A DNA stretch of 64,000 nucleotides from Galdieria partita (taxonomy: Eukaryota; Rhodophyta; Bangiophyceae; Galdieriales; Galdieriaceae): positions 1 through 64,000 of the forward strand of contig BQMJ01000080.1 of the NCBI GenBank assembly GCA_025991245.1, written 5' to 3'. The translations under genes were made by a program, and so were the position numbers. The notes below the pieces were generated by a model that was given only the letters and a program-made list of their open reading frames with translations, ran no database searches and had not been told where the DNA came from. Below are positions 34,385 to 45,709 of this stretch, in pieces (the first letter of the stretch is position 1; each line of letters opens with the position of its first letter).

Positions 34385-35865
34385 TTATTCTAGTTGTTGT
34401 TTCAAGTCATTGGAGAATCCTTCTAATAAAGTCATCTTTTGAACAAAGTCTTGTGCTAAATACAAAATTCGCCTACTGGAACTCTTATCATCTGTGGGCT
34501 CCAAGTTCTCTGCAAACTCCTTTAAAATGTCTTCAATGGTTTGTATCTCAATCTGATGCTCTCTCAAAAGATTCCATACAACTTGAATCAAGTTGGGTTC
34601 ACTCTTATCTGCAAACTCTACAAGTTGTGCCAAAATAGTATCGACCAACTCCAAAGTATATAGTCCAGCTTCCCATCTCAATAAAAATAGTTCATCTTGT
34701 TCAATATCCTTTTTAGAATCACTTGCCATGTTTATCTTGTCTTCATACTTTTTATGTAATAGTATCAGACGTTTCAACTTTTCATAATCATTTTCTATAA
34801 ACTTTTTCATCAATCGATACTTTTCATCCGAATATTGAAATAAGAAATATAAAATGGATACAATATGTTCAGTATCTTGACTCGTCAATACCATAGAGCA
34901 CTTTTTAGACTTTTCACAAAACATAGCAAAGAGAATACCAAGACCTCCTAATTGAATGAATCTTTTTCCTACAAAAGGTCCTCGAGTGATAGCAAAGTCT
35001 AAACATCTTAAAGCAGCATGACGAAATTGTTGTTGATAACGAATACAATCGAGACATAATTCTATTCCTTCCAATTGAATCCATCGATCCTTATTAGAGG
35101 ATACAAACAACAGAGAACATAAACAATCGAAAAGATTTTCCACCATTTCTACCACTTCACTTTCATTCACTTTGTGTTTTCTATAAGGATCGATAGCTTT
35201 CAATATATTAGCCACAAGTCCCAACTGTCCAAAATATTCACGAATCTCATCATTTTCTTGTAATACAACTGCAAGAACTTCACTACAATACAAAGAGATA
35301 TTAGAAATAGAAGGATTCAAATATCGAGTAAGCAATGAGAACAGTTGAGTATCTTTAGCTAGTTGTGTAGATAAACGGGGATTCAACTCTAAAATATTCT
35401 CAAGTATACTCAAACCACTATAAAAGCCACTTGCTTCGTCCCATTGAGACAAGTCTAGTCTTTCCATTGCTGAAATAAGACCTGATAATAAACCACATTG
35501 CACCCAATGGTCTATCCATTGCAAGTTTTCCTAATCTCTATTTGAGTAACTCAAAAACACAAGTTAACACTCACCGTCTCATCTTCTTCACAAAAGTCAT
35601 TCAACAAATGTATAACATCCACTACAATATCTGTATTCTCATGACCAAGTAAGCCAATTATACTAGACCATATTTGGATTTGTTCAAACAACTCGGGAAA
35701 GGAAGCTATGGAACGAAAGTCTTGAATAGCTTGGTCCAAGGCAACTTCAGATTCCTCAAAACGCAAAGGCTCGTCTGGATATTTGGAGCGTTGTTGAGTA
35801 TTTTCCTTTATTGCTTGTTCTAATTGAAGACTTAACTTTTTCACAGAAATCGTTTCACTCGTCAT
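34385..35865 (-). CDS. CTNNBL1: Beta-catenin-like protein 1 (spliceosome-associated ARM protein)
   Basis: CTNNBL1 binds the Prp19-CDC5L complex through armadillo repeats. Two exons are separated by a 44-nt intron (35531-35574). The sequence shows the family's hallmarks in order: LLGHENTDIVVDVIHLLND, then LYCSEVLAVVLQENDE, ENLFDCLCSLLFVSSNKDRW, FIENDYEKLKRLILLHKKY and FLLRWEAGLYTLELVD. At about 480 residues it is a little shorter than the human protein, lacking most of the N-terminal acidic/nuclear-signal region. Its ATG is 6 bp after the COQ7 stop, in the same frame and on the same strand. Confidence 0.92.
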
Positions 35866-35871
35866 GTCAAA

Positions 35872-36660
35872 CTATAATCGACGAGTGATGTGAATGGCTG
35901 TTTGACAACCCCATTGAATGATTCGAGTCAAATTACGATAAAAAGGAAAAGACTCCGCTTCATATTCTATTCCTGTGTCGTGATGTTCCATTTCATCGTC
36001 TCTAAACTCTCTCAATGTTTGTTTTAAATGTTCTTCTTCTTTCCATTTCCTTTCATGAATCGTACGTATCTGATCATTATAATGTTGAGATATTACCTTT
36101 TATCATTCAGCGATATGCATTTATGTTGACTCTTTCTTACCTCTTCTACAGCTACTGTACAAGCCATAGCTGCTTTCTCACCCATCAGAGCAGTCAATGC
36201 TCCAAGAGAAAATCCAGCAACTCGACATAAAGGCAAAAATAAAGTGGGACGAATACGTCTCTCTACCAACAACTTTTCAAAGCACTGAAAATGTTTTTCC
36301 TCTTGTTGAGCCATTTCCTAAGAATATCCTTTTGATATCATACTCGAAAAAATACAACGACCTGTCATATACCTCTATCACCTCACTTATACGCTTACCT
36401 CTCAACACTGCCAATTGACCAGCATAAATTTCACGAGCTCCAACTTCTCCTGCATGATCGACTCGAAGCATAGAATCTATAGTGGCTCTTTTATCCCAAT
36501 CAGTTTCAAAGAGTGGAGAATATCTTTTCCAGTCTTCTTCTTTCTCCTTGTTGTTGCTATTGAAACTCTTTTCTTCATGAATTGTCCATTCTTTAGCATC
36601 ACTCTTGGAACAAAAAGTAAAAGATGGACCATTCCTCCTCAACCATACTCGCTGTTTCAT
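35872..36660 (-). CDS. COQ7: 5-demethoxyubiquinone hydroxylase, mitochondrial
   Basis: This di-iron enzyme does the penultimate step of ubiquinone synthesis on the mitochondrial inner membrane. Ligand motifs are visible in order: MLRVDHAGEVGAREIYAGQ, QQEEKHFQCFEKL, a VEE, and DDEMEHHD near the C-terminus. I place introns at 36318-36372 and about 36101-36143. I choose the ATG at 36660 (MKQRVWLRRNGPSF, a basic presequence) because an earlier ATG at 36690 would overlap the divergent SURF1 start at 36670. The gene ends in ITRRL with a TAG that is followed, in frame, by the CTNNBL1 ATG two codons later. Confidence 0.93.
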
Positions 36661-36669
36661 CACTCCACA

Positions 36670-37498
36670 ATGAACCCCATTATTAGGCATTGGCCAATGC
36701 AACGCAATTCTTTATGGTTGCCTCGTATTGTTTTTGGTAGTCTATCTTTGGCTACTTTTGGTTTAGGCACATGGCAAGTGAAAAGATATTGGTGGAAAAA
36801 AAACTTGTTTGAAGAAAGAGAAACCAAATTACATGCACCTAAAATAATATTGCCTGGACGTGTAACGTAAGTACAAATAACTCTAGTTGATTTTCAAAGA
36901 GACTCGCTGAATTAGGAAAGAAAATGAACATCATGTTGCTCAAGCTTCGGGTAGTTTTCAACATGAAAAGGAATGTTTGATTGGTCCACGACCTGCACCT
37001 TCCTATGTGCCTATGCATATGTTACGTTGGGGTGGTAGTGTGGGTTACAATGTGGTTACTCCTTTTTTGCGCCAAAATGGAGAACCCATTTTGGTCAATC
37101 GAGGTTGGATACCACAAAGACTAGCTTCACATAAGAGTAGAGCCAATGATGACTTTTATGGTAACGTGACTATAGAAGGAATAGTGTCTTCTGGAGAAAG
37201 ACCTGGTCTATATACTCCAGATAATGAACCTGAATCAGGTTCTTGGCTATGGTTGGATGCTATCGCTATTTCAGATAGTTTGGGTTTTAAGCAGCCTGCT
37301 TATGTGTTGAATCTATTATCACCTGTACCGGGTTCAGGTTGGCCTTGGCCACACAAGTTGGAGGCCTTTAAAGACTTTACTATTATGCCTTCTACCCATC
37401 TAGTATATGTTGGTACTTGGTATGGTCTATGTATCACTTTTGCAGTTCTGACTTGGATCAAATTTGGACCTCAAAGAGTCCGAGCTAGAATATCTTAG
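36670..37498 (+). CDS. SURF1: SURF1 family cytochrome c oxidase assembly protein
   Basis: SURF1 is an inner-membrane protein that helps insert heme a into Cox1. The N-terminal membrane segment (IVFGSLSLATFGLGTWQVKR) with the family motif GTWQVKR is in exon 1, followed by an intron ending near 36917. Exon 2 has YNVVTPF, ILVNRGWIPQ, GLYTPDNEPESGSWLWLD and a second membrane segment, THLVYVGTWYGLCITFAVLT, near the C-terminus. The start lies 9 bp from the divergent COQ7 start, so a shared promoter for two respiratory genes is likely. Confidence 0.93.
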
Positions 37499-37522
37499 AA
37501 CAACACGAGTCTAGGTTTCCTA

Positions 37523-38014
37523 TTATGCTCCATCAGAGTTTCCCAATTGAGTGGAACGATGAGCGTAAAACTCAACTACAAAGGAAGATTCTGCTACTTT
37601 GTTCGATTGTCTATATATCGTTCCTCGAAAGTTCCAACGTTGGGCTTTGTTCACCGTTATGTTGGGGTCTAGTGCTTCCACAACGATATCCAGTTGATCA
37701 AGAGGCTTCACAAGCTTTCGAAAGTGACAAGTTTTTAACAAAGGTACGTTTAACTGCTGTTGTCCCACAACTTGTAACACAAAGACTGCTGCTGTCTGAA
37801 ACTGAAGTTCTAGTAACCAGACTCCAGGGAAGATTGGATTGCCTGGAAAGTGCCCCTTGAAACATTGGCAAGATGGTTGAATTTGTTTGCTTAAGTGTGC
37901 AGTATTTTGTTTATAGTCTATCCAAAGTTGGTCGTGAGGCTTTAATAACCATTGTCTATCCACAAGTGCAGTTGTGAATAAGAAGGACTTGAGACAAATC
38001 CATTTTCTTTCCAT
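37523..38014 (-). CDS. FabZ-like hotdog-fold dehydratase
   Basis: The motif FKGHFPGNPIFPGVWLLE matches the active-site stretch of beta-hydroxyacyl-ACP dehydratases. The catalytic His (GHF) and the helix Glu (LLEL, where FabZ has IEA) are both present. The 163-residue length suits one hotdog domain. A basic N-terminus (MERKWICLKSFLF) could be part of a targeting signal. There may be an upstream exon, but the ATG at 38014 suffices. Substrate is unknown: it could act in plastid or mitochondrial fatty-acid synthesis, or be a diverged thioesterase-like relative. Its stop is 24 bp from the SURF1 stop on the other strand. Confidence 0.7.
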   Translation of the reverse strand: MERKWICLKSFLFTTALVDRQWLLKPHDQLWIDYKQNTAHLSKQIQPSCQCFKGHFPGNPIFPGVWLLELQFQTAAVFVLQVVGQQQLNVPLLKTCHFRKLVKPLDQLDIVVEALDPNITVNKAQRWNFRGTIYRQSNKVAESSFVVEFYAHRSTQLGNSDGA

Positions 38015-39110
38015 GTGTGATATTCTTCTTCTGTAGGATGGATTGTACTAGGAAGAGTTGTCAAAGATACTTTGCTAATAATGCAATCTTATAAAAACTA
38101 TATACAAATCAAGAAATCCAAACAATTTCTATATGCAACATGAATGAATCTTTACCAATGTGTTGACAAGAAACAGGTGTTGTAGAAATAGAATGGATCA
38201 TTGTTTCTCTTTCTACATTTGAAGAATACAAACATATCCCTTTCCTCTCCCATCCTCCATATTCTCTTTCTTTTCTTGGATATCTTATATCTTTGCTTTG
38301 GGGCTTTTTCCTACAGATTCATAGTTTCAATGGAGCATAAACACCTTTTCAGTTTTGTTGAATGGGACTGAATCAGGTCTTTCTGTTGTTTTCTTAATCA
38401 TACCCATAAAAAAGCAATGGACATTCAAGCAAACGAGAGAAATGCAACCGATTACAATCTTCACCATTCTTCCTCACAAAACGCTTATCTCTGGCGCTTG
38501 GTCATTCCATTCTGATATCTGAAGAATACCGCCAATGGCTTGAATTTGGAAACAAGTCGAATAGTTTCTTGAAAGAATCCACTTGAAAGAATTTTTACAA
38601 AGTACTGAAACAATACATGATTGAGTCTTTTTCAAAAATGCATCTCTTATCGATTCAAAATCACGGCATGACTATCTTTCCTTTGCAGTGACCGTAGAAA
38701 AGAGAGAATGCAACTAGAACCTCTCTGACACTCCTGCAGTTTCTTTCACTTTATTTTTCACACAAGAGTTGCCAAAAAGTCCAACTCTTGTTACTGCAAT
38801 CTATGGTTGACATTTATTTCCGTTGCATTTCCTTGGTTTTTCCTCATTTGTTTGAATCAAGCAACTGTAACTTGAGTTTTAAAAGCAATGCCAAAAAAAT
38901 GATGAATAGATTCTAGTTTCAACATTTCTCATCTTTTCAGAATAAACATCGTTTATAAAGTTCAAAAAGAGGCAAAATAGCACAAACTCTAATCCAACAT
39001 TCGTTCATTGTTATCCAAAGGCAATCCTTTCCGTCTCCATCGACCACCACGTCTCTTTCCCGTTGCACTATACAAACTTAAGCACTCCACTAAACCTACG
39101 TTCAAAGCAC
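38015..39110. other. Long gene-free interval with a perfect hairpin
   Basis: At about 1.1 kb this is by far the largest gap in the gene-dense part. No protein frame is convincing. It contains a 10-bp perfect inverted repeat at 38762-38791 and a weaker AGAGAG/CTCTCT pair at about 38700-38730. It could hold a non-coding RNA, an upstream exon of the FabZ-like gene, or the 3' flank of ALYREF. Confidence 0.4.
38762..38791. repeat. Perfect inverted repeat (hairpin)
   Basis: ACAAGAGTTG at 38762-38771 and CAACTCTTGT at 38782-38791 are exact reverse complements with a 10-base loop. No T-run follows directly on either side, so a bacterial-type terminator is not implied. It may be a stem of a structured RNA in an otherwise empty interval. 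Confidence 0.6.
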
Positions 39111-40133
39111 CTACGTAATAATAATACGACGACCATCATCTCCACCACCTATCTGTCCACCTCGCTTTCTTGATGACCTCCCACGGTTGCTCACCAACGA
39201 CAACTTCATAGGCTTACCATCCAAAGGTACTCCATTATAACGTTTGATAGCATCCAATGCTGAAGCACGGTCATAAAACACAACCTCGGCCACTCCCGTC
39301 GAACGCCCATTTCTATCAAACTTTACAAAGGCTTGACGCAATTGACCAACTTCAGAGAAAAGATCCTGAAACAAGAAAAATGTCAGGAATAGCGAGTTCC
39401 AAGAGTCTGTAGCAACATCGAGGAGGGATATCCAAAGTGTAAAAGAATGTCACAAGCAACAAAGTGGAAAGTGAACACACCCAAGGAGGTAACCAGACTC
39501 TCTCTCACACACATATATATATATTGTATCAATTATGTACATATATGCTGGTTATACACCTTCACACACCCTCCAAGACAGTAAAATAAAGGGACAAGCT
39601 TACGTTGATATCTTTGTTGGTCACACCGAGTGCCAAATTGGTAACTTGTACACGAGTAGGTTGGTTTCTCTTTGACTGGTCTCCACTAGGAGCTCCACCA
39701 CTCTTAAACTTATCGTGCTTCCAACGCTTTCCACTTCTATCTTGGTCCACATCCATCATCATCTTATTACCCTAACGAATAAAAGGCGCCAAAATAAAAA
39801 CGAGGTGAGTGTCACACATAAAACCCAAAAACAAGTTTTCCAAGCAACGAAAAACTATCAAAGTGCCAAGTTTCTTAAAGTAAGCTTGTAACTGCTGTTC
39901 ACAAAGAAAACAGCAAACGAGGGGGTTTGTTTTTCGCATACTGTGGCACCTTACAAAACCTGGTAACAACTACGCACCATTCTCTTTTTTCCAATTCTTC
40001 CCTTGCTCACAGAAAGTTTCTTAGAAGCTGCAAATTTTCCTTTTCTATTCTTTCCAGTACTATTTTTACCCATATTTTTGTTCTTTCTCTGTTCGTTGAT
40101 AAGGTCGTCAAGAGACTTGTCCAAGCCGGACAT
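39111..40133 (-). CDS. ALYREF: ALY/REF mRNA export adaptor
   Basis: ALYREF links spliced mRNA and the TREX complex to the export receptor. The N-terminal motif SGLDKSLDDLI is the conserved REF-N box. A basic linker and an acidic-basic stretch follow, then the RRM (VQVTNLALGVTNKDI, LFSEVGQLRQAFVKFDR, GVAEVVFYDRASALDAI, GVPLDGKPMKLSL). A short arginine/glycine tail ends in RRIIIT. Two introns lie at 39772-39977 (206 nt) and 39366-39603 (238 nt), four to five times longer than those of neighbouring genes. The ATG at 40133 gives the usual MSGLDKS start; one at 40142 is also possible. Confidence 0.93.
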
Positions 40134-40377
40134 TTTTCCCACTCCGATTCACAATCAATTCGATCGCTTTCCATTCCTCCAAAAGACTGCTGTAGGATCA
40201 GAAAAGCCAGACAATGACTGTTGTAAGAAAATGAAAAACAGCAAGACAGACTAGTTGATTGACACAATCAATCAAGTGGAGTGATATTCATTTTCAAGAA
40301 ACTTATTGTGACAACTTGATTTCTATAGGCACGTTCTTCATCACAACATTCATCCCACCACAGAAAGCAAAGGAGAG

Positions 40378-40971
40378 ATGCGATGCGGAAGCTCAAAGCG
40401 ATCTCTCTTTCCATTTGTTTGGCTTATGATGCAGCTGACATTTCAGTCTCCTTGTATTTGTGGTTTTGGTAACTATAAGACCATAAATATTCAAAAGAAC
40501 AACTACAGCTATCGTAATTTGCACACACCTATCAAACTATCTCCAAGAATACCGCTTCGTCAACTCCCTAGAGCGTAAGTTGAGCTTTCAAGGTTTCTAG
40601 TATATGAAAAGATAAATGTTATTATAGCGAGTTTCAAATATCAGAGGAGACTCCTTTTGATGCGAATCCTTTGGTAATCGTAGTTGCATTGCTTGGTTGG
40701 ACTTTACCTGCAAGCATTCCTTCTAATATTCCTCTTCTCCATGGCACAGGATTGACTCAAGCCTTTTTCACTTCCATTCAGTACAATTTGGCACAGTGGC
40801 CCAAAGGTCCTGCTTTAGATGATCCTTTTTGGGTATGTATACTAACTTTATTGGATGAATACCCACTTTTCTGTTTTTGTTTAGCTTTATATGGTTCTAT
40901 GGCATGTGGGACTCTTTATAGTGCTTTTCTTTGGTACTATTGGATATGGTATTAGTAAGAACCGAATATAG
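40378..40971 (+). CDS. psaO: Photosystem I subunit PsaO precursor
   Basis: PsaO is a small two-helix PSI subunit involved in antenna docking. After a serine/basic-rich N-terminal plastid targeting region, the mature part reads VVALLGWTLPASIPSNI, then FFTSIQYNLAQWPKGPALDD, then LYMVLWHVGLFIVLFFGTIG and a short basic tail. Introns at 40575-40627 and 40833-40884 are required; the second contains TACTAAC, a strong branch-point-like string. Fusing the exons at phase-correct sites gives a protein of expected size for this family. It shows that the host is photosynthetic. Confidence 0.88.
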
Positions 40972-41054
40972 TGCCTTTGGCTCTTCCCAATATTCCTTTT
41001 CGAAATCTCTCGTGATAAAGAATTGTTTTGTATGATTGCGTTGTTGGGATTGTT

Positions 41055-42609
41055 ATGACGGAAGAAACTCTGAACCGCACAAGTGTAGACTCTCTTTCCT
41101 CCAATACAGACACTAGAACGGAACTTGATAACAATATCTCTTTGTCTAGTCCAATTCATTTAGAAAGTGTAACAGTGGGTCAACCTAGTACAGGCTCAAG
41201 TCCTTCATTGAAGAGAACAAGGCGCAAGATAGGAGAACAAGTAGTCCCAGACTTTACGGTGGAAAGAAATACAAATAACAACCATACTATACAAGATCAA
41301 GAACCTCAGATGGAACCTTTTCCAGGCTTTATTGAGTTGTACAGTTCATTGAGGAGTCCTACAGATGGACTAAAGGTTGTGGATAGGAGGCGCATGTTGA
41401 AAACTTATCCCAAGTGTTTTACAGGAACGGAAGCCATTGATTGGATGACAAAGAAACGTGAAATATCCCGAGAACAAGCTCAAGACTTGGGACAGCGTCT
41501 CATAAGTGCTGGCATCATTCAACCGGTCTTTGGAAGCGACTCTTTTTGTGATGGAGACGCTTTTTTTCGATTTCAAGAAGATGATGACTCCAATGTACTT
41601 AATCTTAAGCGAATATGGGATTCTTCTCTACCAACCAGACATCCTTGTGATTTATCTCGAGAGCTTTTAACCAAAATTGCACTTTTATGTGAGACCTATC
41701 GTATACAGTTAGCTGCAGATCGTCCTCAAGATATTCTTTCTCCTTATGAATTTGATTATCGAAGGTTGAGTGAGACGGAAGAGTTTCGACAGTATTCGGT
41801 TGCTACAGCAGAGTTACAAGGTGTTTGTTTGTCCGGACTATCAGAGAAAGAGAGATTGGTCTTTTTCATAAATATATACAATGCTTTATGTCTTCACGGT
41901 AAGCAACACTATAGGAATGATAATAGTTTTGGTCTGCTGATGGATCTTCCTCATAGCGCATATAACACATGGCCCCCCTACTTCGTTTTTCAAGCGTTGG
42001 ATATTCTTTCGTTCACTTTGTTATCGCATAGCTGGAATAGACTTTTCATTGGATGATATTGAACATGGCATACTTCGATGCAATCGCTTTCCTCCAAGTC
42101 TTCGTTTTATGAGACAATTTCGTTCGGATGACCCTAAAACCCGATATATGCTATCTGATATTGATGGTCGTATTCATTTTGTGATTTCTGCCGGTACTCG
42201 ATCGGATCCTCCTATTCGTATTCTCGAAGAAGAAGGGGTGGAAGAGGAATTGCACTTTGCTACAGAAGAGTTTTTAAACCAATCTGTACGCATTGTAAAG
42301 GAACAGAATGAAGTGATATTGCCCAAGATTTTCTCTTGGTATAGTGATGACTTTCCTCAATCGACAAGTCTTTTACGTTGGGTTGAACAATATTTGTATT
42401 CTGATGCATCCAAAGTGTTGGAGAGTATGTTGCAAGACAAGGATAGAGTACCCAATATACGTTATGAGAACTTTGATTGGCGTTCAGAAGCACGTTTTAA
42501 TTCAGCTATTGTACGTAGAAAGCGAAAGAGACTGGAAAGGGAACGACAATTACAAGCACAAAGTGGTCGTCGTGTGGAGAGTATTGAAAAGGAATCCAAT
42601 GATGATTAG
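41055..42609 (+). CDS. DEP and DUF547 domain protein
   Basis: After an N-terminal polar, probably disordered region of about 100 residues comes a DEP domain (SLRSPTDGLKVVDRRRML, CFTGTEAIDWMTKK, AGIIQPVFGSDSFCDGDAFFRF). A DUF547 domain follows (GLSEKERLVFFINIYNALC, then YRIAGIDFSLDDIEHGILR and GRIHFVISAGTRSDPPIRI). An intron at 41899-41956 restores the frame across the DUF547 domain exactly where the family alignment demands. DEP-DUF547 pairs are known from plants and algae, where the function is unclear. The C-terminal tail is basic. It lies 83 bp after psaO on the same strand. Confidence 0.85.
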
Positions 42610-42676
42610 CAAAAGAAAGAATAAAAGTGTATATCTAAGATTGAGAGAATATCATAATAGGAAAGGATGGGTCTTA

Positions 42677-43137
42677 TTATTTCATAGTATGGAGGCTTTT
42701 CAACTTTTTCACTTGACCATTGACCATAGCAGCTTTTCTCTTCTTGGCAATCATCACTTTGAATCTATCAAAGTCTCCAAGTTTTCGTCTATTTTCTCTT
42801 GAACAAAGTTTCTTATACCACAAAGTATTCTTCCACTGTTCCATAATCTTCTTTTCTTCCAAAGCCTTCATGACAACTCCCGTTCGACTGCCGTGTTGAA
42901 TCTTCACTTTAAACGGGGTCAATGTTAAACTCTTAAAGTTTATGGTTTGTCTAGGAAGACCTGTTTGTGGACCATCTACCAAAACTCTATTCTGATCAAC
43001 TACATCCACAATGACTCCCAGTTTTCCACGGTGTTCACCATAAGTAACGAGTACAACTCTTCCAATTTCTACAAACCTTTTAAATACCTATCAACAATAA
43101 AATAAATAAACTTGTAGTGAGTGCCTATTCTTACCAT
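42677..43137 (-). CDS. RPL14: Cytosolic ribosomal protein eL14
   Basis: Recognised from RFVEIGRVVLVTYGEHRGKL, GVIVDVVDQNRVLVDGP, INFKSLTLTPFKVKI and DFDRFKVMIAKKRK, the KOW-like N-terminal domain and basic C-terminal helix of eL14. The first coding exon consists only of the ATG (43135-43137). A 47-nt intron (43088-43134, GTAAGA...GATAG) follows at once, and the second exon starts VFKRF. Introns close to the start codon are common in ribosomal protein genes and may enhance expression. Its stop is 67 bp from the stop of the DEP-DUF547 gene on the other strand. Confidence 0.94.
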
Positions 43138-43212
43138 TGGAGTGCTTCCAACTCACTACTCACTACGAATCCAATCCTTGACACAATCGACGACGTCGCT
43201 TCCTTCACTGGG

Positions 43213-45140
43213 TCAAGTTGGAAAAGGTGAAGAAGCAACTACTTGTGATGAATCCATTGGAGTTGTTTGTTCAACCGGTACATTCGATACATTGGGTATA
43301 TCTTGAGAGATATCTATAGTAGGTATAAAAGACGAGCTAGTTGTGGTTGTTGCAGGTACGGATGGATAAACCATTCCATATATTGGATAATAAATAGTGG
43401 GATCAAAACTAGTTGCATAAGGATTCATCTCATAAGTATAGTTGAGTGCGGAATGAGGAACAGGACTACCATAAGCAGCAACAGGTAGTTCTGACTCCTG
43501 TTCAAGTCTTCTCCTATGTGGAATATTCAAAAGTGGATATCCACCTTGTCGCATATAATATCCAGCAAGTTTCTCGTGAATAAGTTGTTTGGCCATTTCT
43601 ACAAAAGGAGGAGGGCCAGTAATAGTTACTGGTCTTGTATCGGTATGGGTATCGGCTTCAGAAGGCTTCGAAACTTGAATACGTGCACCAGAGCGTTGTT
43701 GCAACTCACGAATCGTACAACCACTCTTTCCTATCAACCAACCCACTTTGTCATTCGGTATTTGAATTCTTACACTAATGGAAGCACTTGGATAAAGAAT
43801 CTTGGCCTCTGAACTATCACCTCCTAATCTCTCAATGCCTTCATTTACGATATCGTTGATAAGATTATGTGCAAGTTCAACTGACTCTAAACTTCCTGTA
43901 ACAATGATGGGACGTTCAGCACTATTCAATGATACTTCATTATCTGGAACAACTCGAATAGAAGCACCAGAGCGATACTGAAGATCTCTTATCGTTTCTC
44001 CACGCTTTCCTATAATCATTCCAATACTTTTCCTTGGAACAAATATAGTTTTGTGAGTTATCGGTCTTAAACTTGTTCTCGATATATATGAAAGTTCAGG
44101 TGATACAAATCCTGGATAACTTGTTTGTCCCATTCCCTACAAAACATCCATTCGTATCATTTCATATCATGAACAACAATGTAAAGAGAATCACATACCG
44201 GTGAATATAGAGAAGCATTGATTGCTCGAGATGGCTTTTGAATCATTTCCTGAACAAGTGTTTCTGCTAAATGTACTTCTTGAGGTTTTCCAACAATGGT
44301 AACAAGTTTTTCTCCAACAGCATTTACTTTTTCATTGTGAACAACAATAGTTGCTTGAGATTGCTCTTCCAAGGACTTGATTGTCTGTCCACCCATACCT
44401 ATGATAACACCTACTCGGTCCATAGGTATCCAAAGCTCAGATTGAATGGACCCAATGGAAGTTACAGAAGAAGCACTTTGACCTACAAGAACTCCAGCTA
44501 CTTTCTCTAAAATAAGTTGTTTGGCAAGTTGTATGCTGTTTAAAGTTCCTTCTATCCGAAATAATCGAACAGTTGATGATGCATCGATATCTCGTCTTTC
44601 TACTTCAATATGTGCTCCTGACCTCATACTCAGTTCCTTTATACTTTCACCTCCCTTGCCAATAATAAAACCAACTGCTTCTTTAGGAACTTCAATCATA
44701 TCTGTCCTAATATCATCAGGATTCTCTGCTATTCTATCAACACCAGGTTCTTCCATTGAATATGTGGAAACAGTATTGTATTCTTGTTCTGTATTCGAGG
44801 CAACTTTATCTGATGCTCTCTCAAAAGTATTATGTGATACTTGTATACCTTCTTTTCGGGTATCCTGATTTTCGACTGATTCTTTCTGCAACTTGGAAAG
44901 CTGCTGTCTCTTTTCAGTAGTTGCCGGAAATGTCTGCTTGATATTCTCATCAGGTGTACGCAAAGGATGACTATCTTCTTTAACCTCCGAAGGTAAAGTA
45001 TCTTCTGTTTCTTGGGTAAGACGTATACTCGTTCCAGTATCCCTTACTAACCATATTATCATAAGTACTTGTCTCAAAAGGCAAACACAGTGAAGCTTAC
45101 CATTGTCACTATCCCTATCTGACGTTGCAGCCTTGGACAT
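43213..45140 (-). CDS. Four-KH-domain RNA-binding protein
   Basis: I join two long frames by an intron at about 44141-44198 (GTATGTG...TTTGTAG) and place another near the 5' end (about 45050-45103). Four KH domains are seen by their GXXG loops: VGFIIGKGGESIKEL, VGVIIGMGGQTIKSL, IGMIIGKRGETIRDL and VGWLIGKSGCTIREL. This spacing resembles FUBP/KSRP or poly(C)-binding proteins that bind single-stranded pyrimidine- or AU-rich nucleic acid. The N-terminal 130 residues are polar and low in complexity, and the C-terminal tail is rich in P, T, S and Y. The start at 45140 gives MSKAATSDRD. Confidence 0.88.
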
Positions 45141-45709
45141 TTCAAACACAATACTATTATAAAAAACAAAAAAAGAAAATATTCAACAACGTTCAAAGGG
45201 CTCTCAACACCAGACTATCTCTGCAACTGCATCGAACCCAATAACATCCATCAAAAAGACAAGGCACAGACCAAACAAAAACCAACCAATAAATAAACAA
45301 GCAAACCCTTGACAAGTCTCAAAGCGAATGGAATCAATACTTGTGATATTGATAGATAGTGGATATTCTCTCTAGCAACGAGATATAGCTCTTCACCAAA
45401 ATGGGGACAGTCGTAGATGGCACAAAATGGGATTCTTGAAAAGATGTGAAATTTTCTTTTGTACTTAGAAGGACTAAATAGGAAGGCCTAGTTTGAAAGC
45501 TTATGGATATCCTTGGACAACTGCCTATATAGCCAACTTGACAACTTTTGATATTCCAACAAGAGTCAACGCAGTTGGATTCTATTCAAAGAAAACTTGT
45601 GGGAAAAGTGACTCTTTTGAATAACTTTTTCCTCAACTCTTGTTAGAAAAAGAATATGCTCAACTATGTATCAACCCATTTTCTGTACAAGCAAATAATA
45701 TATAGTTAG
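45141..45709. other. Intergenic region
   Basis: Lies between two genes on the minus strand and so carries the promoter of the KH-protein gene and the 3' flank of the next. A-rich stretches occur near 45160-45180. No gene, RNA or strong motif is recognised. Confidence 0.4.

Noticed and set aside
36661-36702. COQ7 starting upstream at 36690 or at a TTG at 36702
   Set aside because: It would overlap the SURF1 start. The ATG at 36660 already gives a good basic mitochondrial presequence.
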